From: Palsa-504 sp050011155
GTDB taxonomy: Bacteria; Actinomycetota; Actinomycetes; Streptosporangiales; Streptosporangiaceae
Reading direction: 5' to 3'
Assembly (NCBI GenBank): GCA_050011155.1
Contig: JBEKJP010000021.1
Span: 1-64,000 of the forward strand
DNA: 64,000 nt
In this document: positions 46,732 to 55,458 of the stretch, in pieces
Layout of the letters: every line of letters begins with the position of its first letter
Position numbering within the stretch: position 1 is the stretch's first letter
Program-made: the position numbers and the translations under genes
The notes under the pieces: generated by a model
Seen by the model: only the letters and a program-made list of their open reading frames with translations
Databases searched by the model: none
What the model was told of the DNA's origin: nothing

Positions 46732-47418
46732 ATGAGCTCAGTGCGTAACGTGGTGCTGGTGCACGGCGGGTTCGTCGACGGGTCCGGCTGGCAGGGCGTG
46801 CACGACGCGCTCACCGCGGACGGCTACCGCGTCGCCGTGGTGCAGAACCCGACCCTGTCCCTGGAAGACGACGCCGCCACCACCCGCCGGGTCATCGGCT
46901 CACTGGACGGCCCGGTCGTCCTGGTCGGCCACTCCTACGGCGGCGCCGTCATCACCGAGGCTGGCCTGCACGACCAGGTCAGCGCCCTGGTCTACGTCAC
47001 CGCCTTCGCCCCGGACAAGGGCGAATCCGTCAATGCCCTCATCGCCGGGTTCCCCGCCGACGGTCCGCAGCCGCCGATCCTGCCTCCGGTGGACGGCTTC
47101 TTGTTCCTGGACCGGGACAAGTTCGCCGCCTCGTTCGCCGGGGACCTGCCCGCCGGGCAGGCCGCGTTCATGGCCGACTCCCAGGTCCCCTGGGGCGTCA
47201 ACGCGCTCGGCGGGACGATCAGCGAGGCCGCCTGGCGGATGAAGCCCAGCTGGTACCTGGTCGTCACCGACGACAAGATGATCCCCCCGCCCGCCCAGCG
47301 GTCCATGTCCGAGCGGATCGGCGCCACCGTCACCGAGGTCCCCGGCAGCCACTCCATCTACGTGTCCCAGCCCGCCGCCGTAGCCGCCCTCATCAAGCAG
47401 GCCGCGGCCGCCGCCTGA
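46732..47418 (+). CDS. Alpha/beta hydrolase
   Basis: Small alpha/beta hydrolase of 228 residues, cytoplasmic. It has the oxyanion segment VLVHGGFVDGSGW, the nucleophile elbow LVGHSYGGAVI, an acid near VVTDDKMIPP and the histidine in VPGSHSIYVSQP. It belongs to the esterase/chloroperoxidase-like group common in actinomycetes. A GAAGGAGATCATC site precedes ATG 46732. It follows the split LAL gene and ends at a strong terminator, so it may be that regulator's target. Substrate unknown. Confidence 0.87.
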   Translation: MSSVRNVVLVHGGFVDGSGWQGVHDALTADGYRVAVVQNPTLSLEDDAATTRRVIGSLDGPVVLVGHSYGGAVITEAGLHDQVSALVYVTAFAPDKGESVNALIAGFPADGPQPPILPPVDGFLFLDRDKFAASFAGDLPAGQAAFMADSQVPWGVNALGGTISEAAWRMKPSWYLVVTDDKMIPPPAQRSMSERIGATVTEVPGSHSIYVSQPAAVAALIKQAAAAA

Positions 47419-47442
47419 GGCTACGCGCGCCACGAACTCCTC

Positions 47443-47475
47443 CCCGGCCGGACGGCCCCACGCCGTCCGGCCGGG
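47443..47475 (+). terminator. Strong hairpin terminator
   Basis: Perfect 14-base stem CCCGGCCGGACGGC / GCCGTCCGGCCGGG with a 5-base loop, 25 bases after the hydrolase stop. No T-run follows, as is usual for actinobacterial terminators. Confidence 0.75.
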
Positions 47476-47531
47476 ACCGGGAGTGATGACCTCGGTCAGC
47501 TCGAATTCTTGCACCCCCGACATGTGCGAGA

Positions 47532-47563
47532 CATTGCTTATTATAGGCAACTTGTTACACTTG
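47532..47563 (+). promoter_or_regulatory. Promoter of the PIN toxin-antitoxin pair
   Basis: TTGCTT and TACACT stand 16 bases apart, and the ATG follows within about 10 bases, so the transcript should be leaderless or nearly so. TTGC...GCAA within it (47534-47550) may be an operator. This AT-rich patch contrasts with the GC-rich surroundings. Confidence 0.5.
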
Positions 47564-47568
47564 AAGGC

Positions 47569-47832
47569 ATGAGCGCTCAGACTCTTGGCTTCGCTGTCCA
47601 CCCTGAAGACCGCCCGCTCCTTGAGGAACTCGTCGCGTATTTCGGCGACGGCAACCGGTCCGCCTACCTGCGCGCCACCCTCCGGGTCATGAGGTCGGTC
47701 ATGCTGGCCGACCAGCTACGCGACCTGCAGGCCTACGGCCAGCAGCGGACCGCGGAGCTCGGCATCGAAACCGCGGACGTCGCCGCGCGCGTGCAGGAAT
47801 TCCTGAAGGACAGTGCCGGACGCGGTGAGTAA
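47569..47832 (+). CDS. Antitoxin-like protein of a PIN-domain pair
   Basis: An 87-residue protein with an N-terminal segment (LGFAVHPEDRPLLEELVAYF) followed by NRSAYLRATLRVMRSVM, a ribbon-helix-helix-like stretch, and a charged C-terminal helix. It is predicted to bind both its own promoter and the PIN protein encoded next. Its stop TAA shares a base with the toxin's ATG (TAATG). I chose ATG 47569 because the frame upstream contains the promoter. Confidence 0.65.
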   Translation: MSAQTLGFAVHPEDRPLLEELVAYFGDGNRSAYLRATLRVMRSVMLADQLRDLQAYGQQRTAELGIETADVAARVQEFLKDSAGRGE

Positions 47833-48350
47833 TGAGCCCGGTCGAGCCCGTCCCCACCGTCGCCGTCTATGACGTCAACGTGCTGGTGACCGCCGTCGCC
47901 GCCGGCAACAGCCCGTTCCGTTCCTGGCCGTCCCCGCCTCCCACCTCAGGTAACCCCTGCGCCGACTGCGTGGGGATCATCGTGGATGCCGCCGAGTTCG
48001 CCCTATGGCTGTCGCCCCACATCCTCGGCAACGTCAGCCGGGTCCTTGAGGACCTGTTCAAGTGGGAGCCCCAGCAGGCCGAAGCCTATGTCGCGCTCCT
48101 GTCCGAGGCGGCCGAGCACAGCGGGGGAGGACTGCTGAGGGACGTGCCCCGCACAGTGCACGATTGCCCCGATCACGAGGACAACCTGATCCTGGACCTC
48201 GCCGCAGAGGTAGGAGCCATGCTCATCGTGTCCAACGACACGGACCTGCTGGCGATGTCACCGTGGCGCGGCACGCCCATCCTGGTGCCCGCTGCCTTCG
48301 CCGCCAAGGTCGACGCGATGCGGCGTCATGCCCGCCGAAGGCGACGCTGA
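47832..48350 (+). CDS. PIN-domain ribonuclease toxin (VapC-like)
   Basis: PIN-domain protein of 172 residues. The acidic metal-binding positions are visible: Asp14 in AVYDVNVLV, DHEDNLILDLA in the middle, and SNDTDLLAM near the end. Such proteins cleave RNA with magnesium and are held in check by the upstream partner. Two cysteines (NPCADCVG) are unusual in the family's loop. Translational coupling with the antitoxin supports the pair. Confidence 0.75.
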   Translation: MSPVEPVPTVAVYDVNVLVTAVAAGNSPFRSWPSPPPTSGNPCADCVGIIVDAAEFALWLSPHILGNVSRVLEDLFKWEPQQAEAYVALLSEAAEHSGGGLLRDVPRTVHDCPDHEDNLILDLAAEVGAMLIVSNDTDLLAMSPWRGTPILVPAAFAAKVDAMRRHARRRRR

Positions 48351-48360
48351 AAGACGAGCC

Positions 48361-49374
48361 TCAGCGGCCCTGATCCATGGTCCGTTCCCGGGTGCGCCGG
48401 GCTTCTCCCACCCGGCGCTTCTCCGGATCGTTCAGCTTCCGGGTGTCGCGCAGCTCGGCGAACGGCTCGACGTCATCGGGCATCCCGGCCCGAATGGCGC
48501 GTTCGCGCTGGGCCTCGGCGTTGAACTCCGCGCCGAGCAAGATCGCGATGTTGGAGATCCACAACCAGACCAGGAAGATGATCACGGTCGCGAGCGATCC
48601 GTAGGTCTTGTTGTAGGAACCGGAGAAGCTGACGTACAGGGCGAACGCGCCGGAGGCGATCAGCCAGATGACGACGGCGATGACGCCGCCCGCCGAGATC
48701 CACCGGAAGCTGGGCTGCCTGACGTTCGGGCTGGCCTTGTACAGCAGCGACATCATCACGGTGACGATGATCACCAGCACCGGCCATTTCGCGATGTCCC
48801 AGATCAGCACCGAGGCGTGGCCGATGCCGAAGGCCGTGCCGACCTGATTGGCGATCGGCCCGGTCAGCACCACGATCGCCGCGGCGATCACGAGCATGAT
48901 GACGAGCGCCAGCGTGGTGATGACCCGGACCGGAACGGTCTTCCAGATCGGACGCCCCTCGTCGACGTCGTAGATGGCGTTCGAGGCGCGCATGAACGCC
49001 GCGACGTAGCCCGAGGCGGACCACAGGGCGACCAGCAGGCCGATGATTCCCGCGATCCCGGCGATGCCCGCCTTGCCCTGGACCTGGGTGACGACGCCCT
49101 TCAGGAAGGAGTTCACCCCGCCCGGAGCGACCTGGCCGAGGTTATTGAGCACCTGCTGGGTCGTGGACTTCCCGAGCAGCCCGAGGATGGAGACCAGCAC
49201 CAGCATGGCCGGGAACAGCGCGAGCACGCCGAAGTAGGTCAGCGCGGCGGCGCGGTCGGTGATGTCGTCGTGCTTGAACTCGCGGATCGCGCGTTTGCCG
49301 ATGGCAAGCCACCCGGCCCTGGGCATGTCGGTCAGCGTCCGCGGCGCCTGGCTGGTGTGCTCGTCCTCGCTCAT
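48361..49374 (-). CDS. YihY/BrkB-family membrane protein
   Basis: Integral membrane protein of 337 residues with six hydrophobic segments. Family signatures are DRAAALTYFGVLALFPAML near the N-terminus and the late YGSLATVIIFLVWLWISNIA. Both ends are charged and cytoplasmic. The family was once called ribonuclease BN by mistake, and its true role is unknown. It stands alone, convergent with the PIN gene. Confidence 0.87.
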   Translation of the reverse strand: MSEDEHTSQAPRTLTDMPRAGWLAIGKRAIREFKHDDITDRAAALTYFGVLALFPAMLVLVSILGLLGKSTTQQVLNNLGQVAPGGVNSFLKGVVTQVQGKAGIAGIAGIIGLLVALWSASGYVAAFMRASNAIYDVDEGRPIWKTVPVRVITTLALVIMLVIAAAIVVLTGPIANQVGTAFGIGHASVLIWDIAKWPVLVIIVTVMMSLLYKASPNVRQPSFRWISAGGVIAVVIWLIASGAFALYVSFSGSYNKTYGSLATVIIFLVWLWISNIAILLGAEFNAEAQRERAIRAGMPDDVEPFAELRDTRKLNDPEKRRVGEARRTRERTMDQGR

Positions 49375-49477
49375 GGCCGACGGCTCTACCCCCCATCACC
49401 GTTTCAAACCCCTTGGAACGAACGAGTGGGGTTCCACGCGGCTGGTCAGGCCAGCCGCCCGATGGCGACTGCGGTCG

Positions 49478-50137
49478 TCAGCGCCAGGCGAATACGGGCT
49501 GCTCGAAATGGGCTACGCGGGTGGTCAGGCCGTGCAGCGCCAGCTGGCAGAACTGGTGGATGATGGCGCCGGTCGGGGCGTAGACATGGCCGTCAAGCAG
49601 CGCCAGCCGCAGGACCGGCGCAGGCGATTGCGGGATGCGCAGGAGCTCGGGCGGGCGGTCGAAGTCGGCCAGCGGGATCATGTGGATCCGGGCCACCTCT
49701 GATGATTGCCTGACCAGCGTGCCCACGGGGCCGCCCCACACGACCACGGGAGTGATGAGGAAGCCGGACCGGGTGGCGTAGTCGTCGAGAGTGCCCAGGA
49801 CATCGCCCATCTCGGCCGTCACGCCGGTTTCCTCGCGCAGTTCCCGCAGCGCCGCGTCCTCGGCGGACTCGCCGGGCTCGCGGCTTCCGCCGGGCAGCGC
49901 CCACTGCCCGGAATGGTTCCGCAGGCCGGCTGCTCGCCTGGTGATCAGCAGGCAGGGGACGTCCTGCTGCTCCAGGACGCACACGGCCACCGCGGCGGCG
50001 CGCAGCCCCGGTCGTGTGATGCCGACGCGGCGGAAGGTAGCCAAGTTGGCGGCGACGGCGGCTTGGAGCCCCCGAATTCGCGGATCATGTTCCATCTGAG
50101 GTCCCTGCCACGATAGCGGCACCCGCATCGCGGTCAT
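49478..50137 (-). CDS. Nudix hydrolase
   Basis: Nudix hydrolase of 219 residues cleaving nucleoside-diphosphate-linked compounds. The Nudix box is complete: GGSREPGESAEDAALREL then REETGV. The layout, with AVCVLEQQDVPCLLITRRAA before the box, resembles the CoA-pyrophosphatase (NudL) group. ATG 50137 or the internal ATG at 50095 could start it. It lies 5 bases after the small monooxygenase-fold gene on the same strand. Confidence 0.85.
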   Translation of the reverse strand: MTAMRVPLSWQGPQMEHDPRIRGLQAAVAANLATFRRVGITRPGLRAAAVAVCVLEQQDVPCLLITRRAAGLRNHSGQWALPGGSREPGESAEDAALRELREETGVTAEMGDVLGTLDDYATRSGFLITPVVVWGGPVGTLVRQSSEVARIHMIPLADFDRPPELLRIPQSPAPVLRLALLDGHVYAPTGAIIHQFCQLALHGLTTRVAHFEQPVFAWR

Positions 50138-50142
50138 GCGGC

Positions 50143-50457
50143 CTACTCGGTACCTGCGACCTCGTAATGCTTCACGGTGAGATCCCGCTCGATGAGGAAC
50201 TGCTCGTCGTCGGGATAGAAGACAGCCGTGTCGATATCCTGGCCGGCGAAGGCCTCGATGGCTTCCCGGGACTCCCAGAAGCTCACCGTGATGACCTCGG
50301 CCCGGTCGCCCTCGGTCCGCCTCAGCAGCCAGGCTCCGCGGTTGCCCGGCGTGCTCAGGTAGCCATCGATCCCGGTCCGCTGCACATACTCCGCATATGC
50401 GGCCGCATCGTCCGCCTGGACCGCTCCGCGCCAGATCCTCGCAATCATGCGCAGCAT
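50143..50457 (-). CDS. Antibiotic-biosynthesis-monooxygenase-fold protein
   Basis: A 104-residue dimeric ferredoxin-like (ABM) fold protein: MIARIWRGAV, a middle WLLRRTEGDRAEVITVSFWE, end IERDLTVKHYEV. Such proteins act as small cofactor-free oxygenases or as heme- or metabolite-binding proteins; no specific role can be read. ATG 50457 or ATG 50448 may be the start. It is probably co-transcribed with the Nudix gene. Confidence 0.75.
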   Translation of the reverse strand: MLRMIARIWRGAVQADDAAAYAEYVQRTGIDGYLSTPGNRGAWLLRRTEGDRAEVITVSFWESREAIEAFAGQDIDTAVFYPDDEQFLIERDLTVKHYEVAGTE

Positions 50458-50561
50458 CTGCCCGCCCGCATCAGCTCAAAACGAAATGCCGCTTCTATTG
50501 CTGGGTGCGCCAGATGCCGCCACCGCGGCGGCCAACGAGTCACGTGCTGGGCGCCAATATC

Positions 50562-50584
50562 GGGAATGATTTTCATTATCAAAC
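50562..50584 (+). promoter_or_regulatory. Zur-type operator
   Basis: AATGA TTT TCATT (50565-50577) is a perfect dyad within GGGAATGATTTTCATTATCA, close to the actinobacterial Zur consensus. It lies 14 bases before the zinc-free L33 gene, the expected position for zinc-dependent repression. Confidence 0.8.
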
Positions 50585-50597
50585 TGTTGTAGAGAGC

Positions 50598-50762
50598 ATG
50601 AGTCGCAGCACCCTTCGCCCAGTCATCAAGCTGAGGTCGACCGCTGGGACTGGCTACACCTACGTGACCACGAAGAGCCGGAGAAACGATCCCGACCGCC
50701 TCGTGATCCGCAAGTACGACCCAGTGACCGGCCGTCACGTCGAGTTCCGGGAGGAGCGATAA
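50598..50762 (+). CDS. rpmG: 50S ribosomal protein L33, zinc-independent paralogue
   Basis: Ribosomal protein L33 of 54 residues: RPVIKLRSTAGTGYTYVTTK, then SRRNDPDRLVIRKYDP. The CxxC pairs of zinc-binding L33 are absent, so this is the C-minus form that replaces the zinc form under zinc starvation. ATG 50598 is preceded by AGAGAG. The Zur box is directly upstream, and the zinc-free L31 follows after 2 bases. Confidence 0.9.
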   Translation: MSRSTLRPVIKLRSTAGTGYTYVTTKSRRNDPDRLVIRKYDPVTGRHVEFREER

Positions 50763-50764
50763 CC

Positions 50765-51022
50765 ATGAAGCAGGCAATCCACCCCGACTACCATCCGGTC
50801 GTCTTCCGCGACCGTTCGGCGGACTTCGCCTTCCTCACCAGGTCGACCGCGACCAGCGAGCGGACCATCACCTGGCCGGACGGCAAGACCTATCCCGTCA
50901 TCGACGTCGAGACCTCGTCGGCGAGCCACCCGTTCTACACCGGGCAGTCCCGCGTCCTCGACACCGCCGGCCGGGTAGAGCAGTTCCGCCGCCGGTACGG
51001 CAGCAACGCCAAGGGCGCCTGA
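50765..51022 (+). CDS. rpmE2: 50S ribosomal protein L31 type B, zinc-independent
   Basis: Type B L31 of 85 residues: MKQAIHPDYHPVVFRDRSA, middle YPVIDVETSSASHPFYTG, end GRVEQFRRRYG. It lacks the cysteines of zinc-binding L31. It is co-transcribed with C-minus L33 under the Zur box. Exchange of both proteins releases ribosomal zinc when the metal is scarce. Confidence 0.93.
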   Translation: MKQAIHPDYHPVVFRDRSADFAFLTRSTATSERTITWPDGKTYPVIDVETSSASHPFYTGQSRVLDTAGRVEQFRRRYGSNAKGA

Positions 51023-51027
51023 CCAGC

Positions 51028-51405
51028 TCAGCCAGCTTCGGGCGGGTGGCCGGGGCGCGGGTTCAGCAGCCGCTGCTCGATGTCGGCCCACCTCCTGCTC
51101 CACTCCGCGAGCGGTTCGAGCATGCCCTCGAGCACGGCCAACTGCTCGTCGAACGAGGACAGCTGAGCCTTCAGCGCCTCGATGCTGCGCCGCTGAGCGA
51201 CGATGCTGTCGGCGATCGAGTTGACCTGCGCCGCGGAGATCGCACCAGGCAGCGCCATCGCGTCCAGCCCCGGCGGAAGGCGCGTGCCGGACCGGGCGAG
51301 AGCCTCCAGCCGTTCGGTGCCCGCGCGGAGCTGGCTGAAGAATTCCTCGAACAACCGAGGGACCCCGCCGGCTGGTTGCTGCTCATCATCGGTCATCGGC
51401 GTCAT
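51028..51405 (-). CDS. Helical protein of unknown function, next to the PHA genes
   Basis: A 125-residue soluble protein with a predicted coiled-coil helix (IVAQRRSIEALKAQLSSFDE onward) and a proline-rich end. No family is recognised. Its length, amphipathic helices and place beside the PucR-PHA synthase genes would fit a granule-associated phasin-like protein, but this is inference from context only. It shares its strand with the PucR regulator. Confidence 0.5.
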   Translation of the reverse strand: MTPMTDDEQQPAGGVPRLFEEFFSQLRAGTERLEALARSGTRLPPGLDAMALPGAISAAQVNSIADSIVAQRRSIEALKAQLSSFDEQLAVLEGMLEPLAEWSRRWADIEQRLLNPRPGHPPEAG

Positions 51406-51449
51406 CCTTTGTTTCTCCGATGGTAGAGGACCACACCGCTAAGGCCCGG

Positions 51450-52817
51450 TCACCGGGTCCGCGGCCGGGCCGCGTGCTGGCGCTCGGGACCGGCCTGGGT
51501 CAGCACGGACGAGCCGAGCCACTGGCTGGCCCGCAGCGCGAGTTCGACGTCGTGGCGGCTGTCGCCCAGGGGCCGGCCGAGGCTTTCCTCCGCCTTCCGG
51601 ATCCGGTACTGGACAGTGTTCTTGTGCAGCATGAGCCGTTCGGCCGTCGTCTTATAGCTTCCTCCGGTCTGGAGGAAGACCAGCAGGGTCTCCCGCAGGC
51701 GGGCGTGGTGCTCGTCGTCGGCGGCCAGGTCAGCCAGGGTGCTGAGTACCCACGCCCGCAGCAGGTCGGGGGATCCCAGCATCATCGCCACCGGTGCGAC
51801 CTGGCCGAACGCTATCGCCTGCGGGGGAGTCCCGGCAGCGAGCGCGACCGCCTGGGCGGCGAGCGCCTGCCGGTGGGTGAGCCGGAACCCGGACGCCCCC
51901 TTGGCCGCGTCGCCGAACGCGAAATGGATCCCGCCGCCCGCATCGGCCGAAGCCGCGGCCGCGGCCGACGACACCGCGTCCAACCTGTCCCGGATCCCCA
52001 GCGGCAGCCAGGCCCACGCGCTGGATACGTCGCGGGCCAGGAAGACAGGATCGGCGCACGCCGCCTTCGCCGCGACGTGGCTGATCGCGTGCTCGAGCCG
52101 GGTGATGCTGTCGACGGCGACCGCCGAACCATCCGTCCAGCACACCACGCCCACGTGGTACTGCCGTAGCCGGTAGCCCAGGGTCGCCTCGGTCACGCTC
52201 GCGTTGATCCGCTCGCCGGAGAGCAGGTCCCGGATCCGGGCGGCTCGGGCGGTACTGCGGTTCCGCAGCCAGGTCTCCCGTTCGCCGGTATAGGCCGCGA
52301 CGATCTCCTCGGAGGTCTGGTCGACGTATCCGGCCACGATCTTGGACATGGACAGCGTGGCGGCGGTGATCAGCTGGGCGTCGTCGGCCTGCTGAGCCAG
52401 TCCCCTGAGGCACCAGTCGGCGAAGCACGCGTGCCCGAGCCGGTAGGAGCGCAGCAGCGCGGGCAACGACGTGCCGTGCTGCGCCCGCCGGCGCGCGTAT
52501 TCCAGCGCGGCGGCCGGAGCCCGCACGCCGGCCAGGTCGATCTGGTGCCGCATGACCTGCAGGCAGGTCGCGATGTTGCTGTGCACGCTCGAGGCGAGCA
52601 GGGCGAGCACCGGCTTGTCGTCGCGCAGCTCCGGGATCTCCCGCAGGATCACCTCGTAGACGTCCTCGGACACCGCGGCGATCCGGCGGCTCACCGCTGC
52701 CGCGACGTCGGCCACCAGCTCGGCGACCGCGGGACTGTCGTCGTCCACCCGCGGATTCTCGCACATCCAGGCCAGCCTGCCGAGGGGCAGCCGACCGGCC
52801 TGTGCCCGCAGAACCAT
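51450..52817 (-). CDS. PucR-family transcription regulator
   Basis: Regulator of 455 residues with an N-terminal sensory region, a GGDEF-like middle part and the C-terminal PucR helix-turn-helix (FLQTGGSYKTTAERLMLHKN, then TVQYRIRKAEESLGR). The start may be ATG 52817 or ATG 52766. It is divergent from the PHA synthase, whose start lies about 70 bases away, so it probably controls the PHA operon. The effector is unknown. Confidence 0.85.
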   Translation of the reverse strand: MVLRAQAGRLPLGRLAWMCENPRVDDDSPAVAELVADVAAAVSRRIAAVSEDVYEVILREIPELRDDKPVLALLASSVHSNIATCLQVMRHQIDLAGVRAPAAALEYARRRAQHGTSLPALLRSYRLGHACFADWCLRGLAQQADDAQLITAATLSMSKIVAGYVDQTSEEIVAAYTGERETWLRNRSTARAARIRDLLSGERINASVTEATLGYRLRQYHVGVVCWTDGSAVAVDSITRLEHAISHVAAKAACADPVFLARDVSSAWAWLPLGIRDRLDAVSSAAAAASADAGGGIHFAFGDAAKGASGFRLTHRQALAAQAVALAAGTPPQAIAFGQVAPVAMMLGSPDLLRAWVLSTLADLAADDEHHARLRETLLVFLQTGGSYKTTAERLMLHKNTVQYRIRKAEESLGRPLGDSRHDVELALRASQWLGSSVLTQAGPERQHAARPRTR

Positions 52818-52886
52818 GTCTGGTCGAGGGTTCGTGACGAGCGCCCAATGGAAGAGCGCGGCCCGCCGGGCTACGCTCAGCTGATA

Positions 52887-54587
52887 ATGAGCGACGACAC
52901 CGATCCGACCAGGTCCGCCGCCGACGCCGCGGCGGCACCGCTGGACCTGCTACTCGCCGACGCGGCGACCGGCATGCTGCGCCGGGTGAATCCCGGCGGC
53001 GCCGGCCTGCGCCTGGCCGCCGCCCTGGCGGGCCGGCCCCGGCTGGTCGCCGGCCGGGGGACCCAGCTGGCCGGCGAGCTGGCCCGCATCGCCGCGGGCC
53101 GCTCGCAGGTGCAGCCGTCCCGGCGGGACCGCCGGTTCTCCGATCCCGGCTGGGCGGGCAACCCCCTGCTGCGCCGCACGATGCAGGCCTACCTGGCGGC
53201 CGCTCAGGCCGCGGAAGGCGTGGTCGCCGAAGCCGGTTTGGAAGAGAAGGATGCCGAACGGGTCGGGTTCGTGCTCACCAACCTCATCGACGCGCTCGCT
53301 CCGAGCAACAACCCGCTGCTGAACCCGGCGGCGGTGAAGGCGGCCATCGACTCGGGCGGCCAGAGCGCCCTGGCGGGCCTGCGCAACTTCGCCGCCGACA
53401 TGGCCGTGGCGCCGCGGGTGCCGTCCATGGTCGAGCCGGACGCGTTCGAAGTCGGGGTGGACCTAGCCGTCACGCCCGGCTCGGTGATCCTGCGGACCCC
53501 GGTGTTCGAGCTGATCCAGTACCGCCCGGCCACACCAGCGGTCCGGCCGGTCCCGCTGGTGATCGTCCCGCCGGTGATCAACAAGTTCTACGTGATGGAC
53601 CTGGCCACCAACCGGAGCATGGTGGAGTACCTGGTCGGCCAGGGCCTGCAGGTGTTCATGATCTCCTGGCGTAACCCGGACGCCCGGCACGCCAAATGGG
53701 ACCTCGACACGTACGGGCAGGCCGTCCTGGACGCCATGGACGCGGCCGAGCGGATTACCGGGAGCGAGCAGACCGCACTGACCGGGGCCTGCTCCGGCGG
53801 CATCGTCGCGGCGATGGTGGCCGCGCACCTCGCGCACACGGGCCAGCAGGACCGGCTCGCCGCGTTTACCCTCATGGTCACCGTGCTCGACCAGGCGCAC
53901 GCGGGCCTGGCCAGCGCCGTCATCGACGAGCGGACCGCGCGGCTGGCCGAGGCTTCGTCCCGCGCCCGCGGCTACCTGGACGGCCGGTCGCTGGCCGAGG
54001 TGTTCGCCTGGCTGCGGCCCAACGACCTGATCTGGAACTACTGGGTCAACAACTACCTGCTCGGTAAGAAGCCGCCGGCCTTCGACATCTTGTTCTGGAA
54101 CGCGGACACCACCCGGATGACCGCGGGCCTGCACCGGGACTTCCTCGAGCTGGGTGCGGCCAACGCGCTGGTCACCCCGGGCACGGCGACCATGCTCGGC
54201 TCACCGGTGGACCTGGCCTCGGTCGACCGGGATAGCTACATCGTCGCCGGGATCACCGACCACATCTGCCCCTGGCAGAGCTGCTACCGGTCCACCCAGC
54301 TGCTGGGCGGCCGGTCCCAGTTCCTGCTGTCGACCAGCGGGCACGTGGCCGCGATGGTCAACCCGCCGGGCAACGAGAAGGCCAGGTACCAGATCGCCAA
54401 GGAGTCCCCGGAGGATCCGCAGGAGTGGCTGCGCCTGGCCGAGACCCGCCACGGGTCCTGGTGGCCGGACTACGCGGGCTGGCTGGCCGAGCGCTGCGGC
54501 GAGGAAAGGGCCGCCCCCGGGGAACTGGGCGGCGGCGGTCTGGCGCCGGTCGGCGACGCGCCGGGAACCTACGTCTATGACCATTGA
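52887..54587 (+). CDS. phaC: Polyhydroxyalkanoate synthase
   Basis: PHA synthase of 566 residues that polymerises 3-hydroxyacyl-CoA. The lipase-like box has the catalytic cysteine, TGACSGGIVAA. The aspartate is in VAGITDHICPW and the histidine in STSGHVAAMVNPPG, so the triad is complete. IVPPVINKFYVMDL and the N-terminal NPLLRRTMQAYLA fit the family; length suggests class I or II. ATG 52887 has no clear ribosome-binding site. The depolymerase start overlaps its end by 11 bases. No phaA/phaB genes lie nearby. Confidence 0.88.
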   Translation: MSDDTDPTRSAADAAAAPLDLLLADAATGMLRRVNPGGAGLRLAAALAGRPRLVAGRGTQLAGELARIAAGRSQVQPSRRDRRFSDPGWAGNPLLRRTMQAYLAAAQAAEGVVAEAGLEEKDAERVGFVLTNLIDALAPSNNPLLNPAAVKAAIDSGGQSALAGLRNFAADMAVAPRVPSMVEPDAFEVGVDLAVTPGSVILRTPVFELIQYRPATPAVRPVPLVIVPPVINKFYVMDLATNRSMVEYLVGQGLQVFMISWRNPDARHAKWDLDTYGQAVLDAMDAAERITGSEQTALTGACSGGIVAAMVAAHLAHTGQQDRLAAFTLMVTVLDQAHAGLASAVIDERTARLAEASSRARGYLDGRSLAEVFAWLRPNDLIWNYWVNNYLLGKKPPAFDILFWNADTTRMTAGLHRDFLELGAANALVTPGTATMLGSPVDLASVDRDSYIVAGITDHICPWQSCYRSTQLLGGRSQFLLSTSGHVAAMVNPPGNEKARYQIAKESPEDPQEWLRLAETRHGSWWPDYAGWLAERCGEERAAPGELGGGGLAPVGDAPGTYVYDH

Positions 54588-55458
54588 CCGGGTCCTGGGC
54601 CTCCGGCGGCGGGTCAAGCCCAAGGAGCCGCCCCAGCGGATGAGGATCCTGACGGTCGGCGGCCGCTCCCTCCGCGTCTCGGTGCGGGAGGGGACCGCGG
54701 ACTCGACGCCGCTGCTGCTGTGCAACGGCATCGGCGCGAGCCTGGAGCTGTTCCAGCCGTTCGTCGACGCGCTCGATCCGCGGCGGCCCGTCATCCGGTT
54801 CGACATGCCGGGCATCGGCGGCTCGCCGTCCCCGGTCCTGCCCTACCACCTGCTCACGTTGCCGTCGCTGCTGGCCGGCCTGCTCGACCAGCTCGGCTAC
54901 GCCCGGGCCGACGTCCTGGGCATCTCCTGGGGCGGCGGCCTCGCGCAGCAGTTCGCGCTGAGCCGCCCGGACCGGGTCCGCCGCCTGGTGCTGGTGGCGA
55001 CCGCGCCGGGCACGATCATGGTTCCCGGGCGTCCGTGGGTCCTGCTGCGCATGCTCACGCCGCGGCGCCACCGGGACGCGGGCTACGCGGCCCGCATCGC
55101 CGGCGAGCTGTACGGGGGCAGCGCCCGGGAACACCCGATCGGGGCCCGTGACCTGCTGCACGGTAACACCCGGCTGGGCCCGCCCCGCGGCTACTACTAC
55201 CAGCTGATCTCCATGCTCGGCTGGACCAGCCTGCCGCGGCTGCCGCGGCTGCGGCCGCCCACCTTGATCCTGGCCGGCGACGACGACCCGATCATCCCGG
55301 TGATCAACGGACGGATCATGAACTGGCTGATACCGCGCAGCCGGCTGCACATCTACCACGGCGGCCACCTCGAGCTGGGCGCCAACCCCGAACGCCTGGC
55401 CGCCGCCGTGCAGGCGTTCCTGGATGCCGACCTCACCGAGGAGGAGGATCAGCGATGA
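54577..55458 (+). CDS. phaZ: Intracellular PHA depolymerase (PhaZ-like alpha/beta hydrolase)
   Basis: Alpha/beta hydrolase of 293 residues resembling medium-chain-length PHA depolymerases: LLCNGIGASLELFQPFVDAL, RFDMPGIGGS, nucleophile elbow VLGISWGGGLAQQFA, acid in LAGDDDPIIP, histidine in YHGGHLE. It would release hydroxyacids from the polymer made by the preceding enzyme. It overlaps the synthase by 11 bases and the acyl-CoA dehydrogenase by 4, so the three genes are translationally coupled. Confidence 0.85.
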   Translation: MTIDRVLGLRRRVKPKEPPQRMRILTVGGRSLRVSVREGTADSTPLLLCNGIGASLELFQPFVDALDPRRPVIRFDMPGIGGSPSPVLPYHLLTLPSLLAGLLDQLGYARADVLGISWGGGLAQQFALSRPDRVRRLVLVATAPGTIMVPGRPWVLLRMLTPRRHRDAGYAARIAGELYGGSAREHPIGARDLLHGNTRLGPPRGYYYQLISMLGWTSLPRLPRLRPPTLILAGDDDPIIPVINGRIMNWLIPRSRLHIYHGGHLELGANPERLAAAVQAFLDADLTEEEDQR

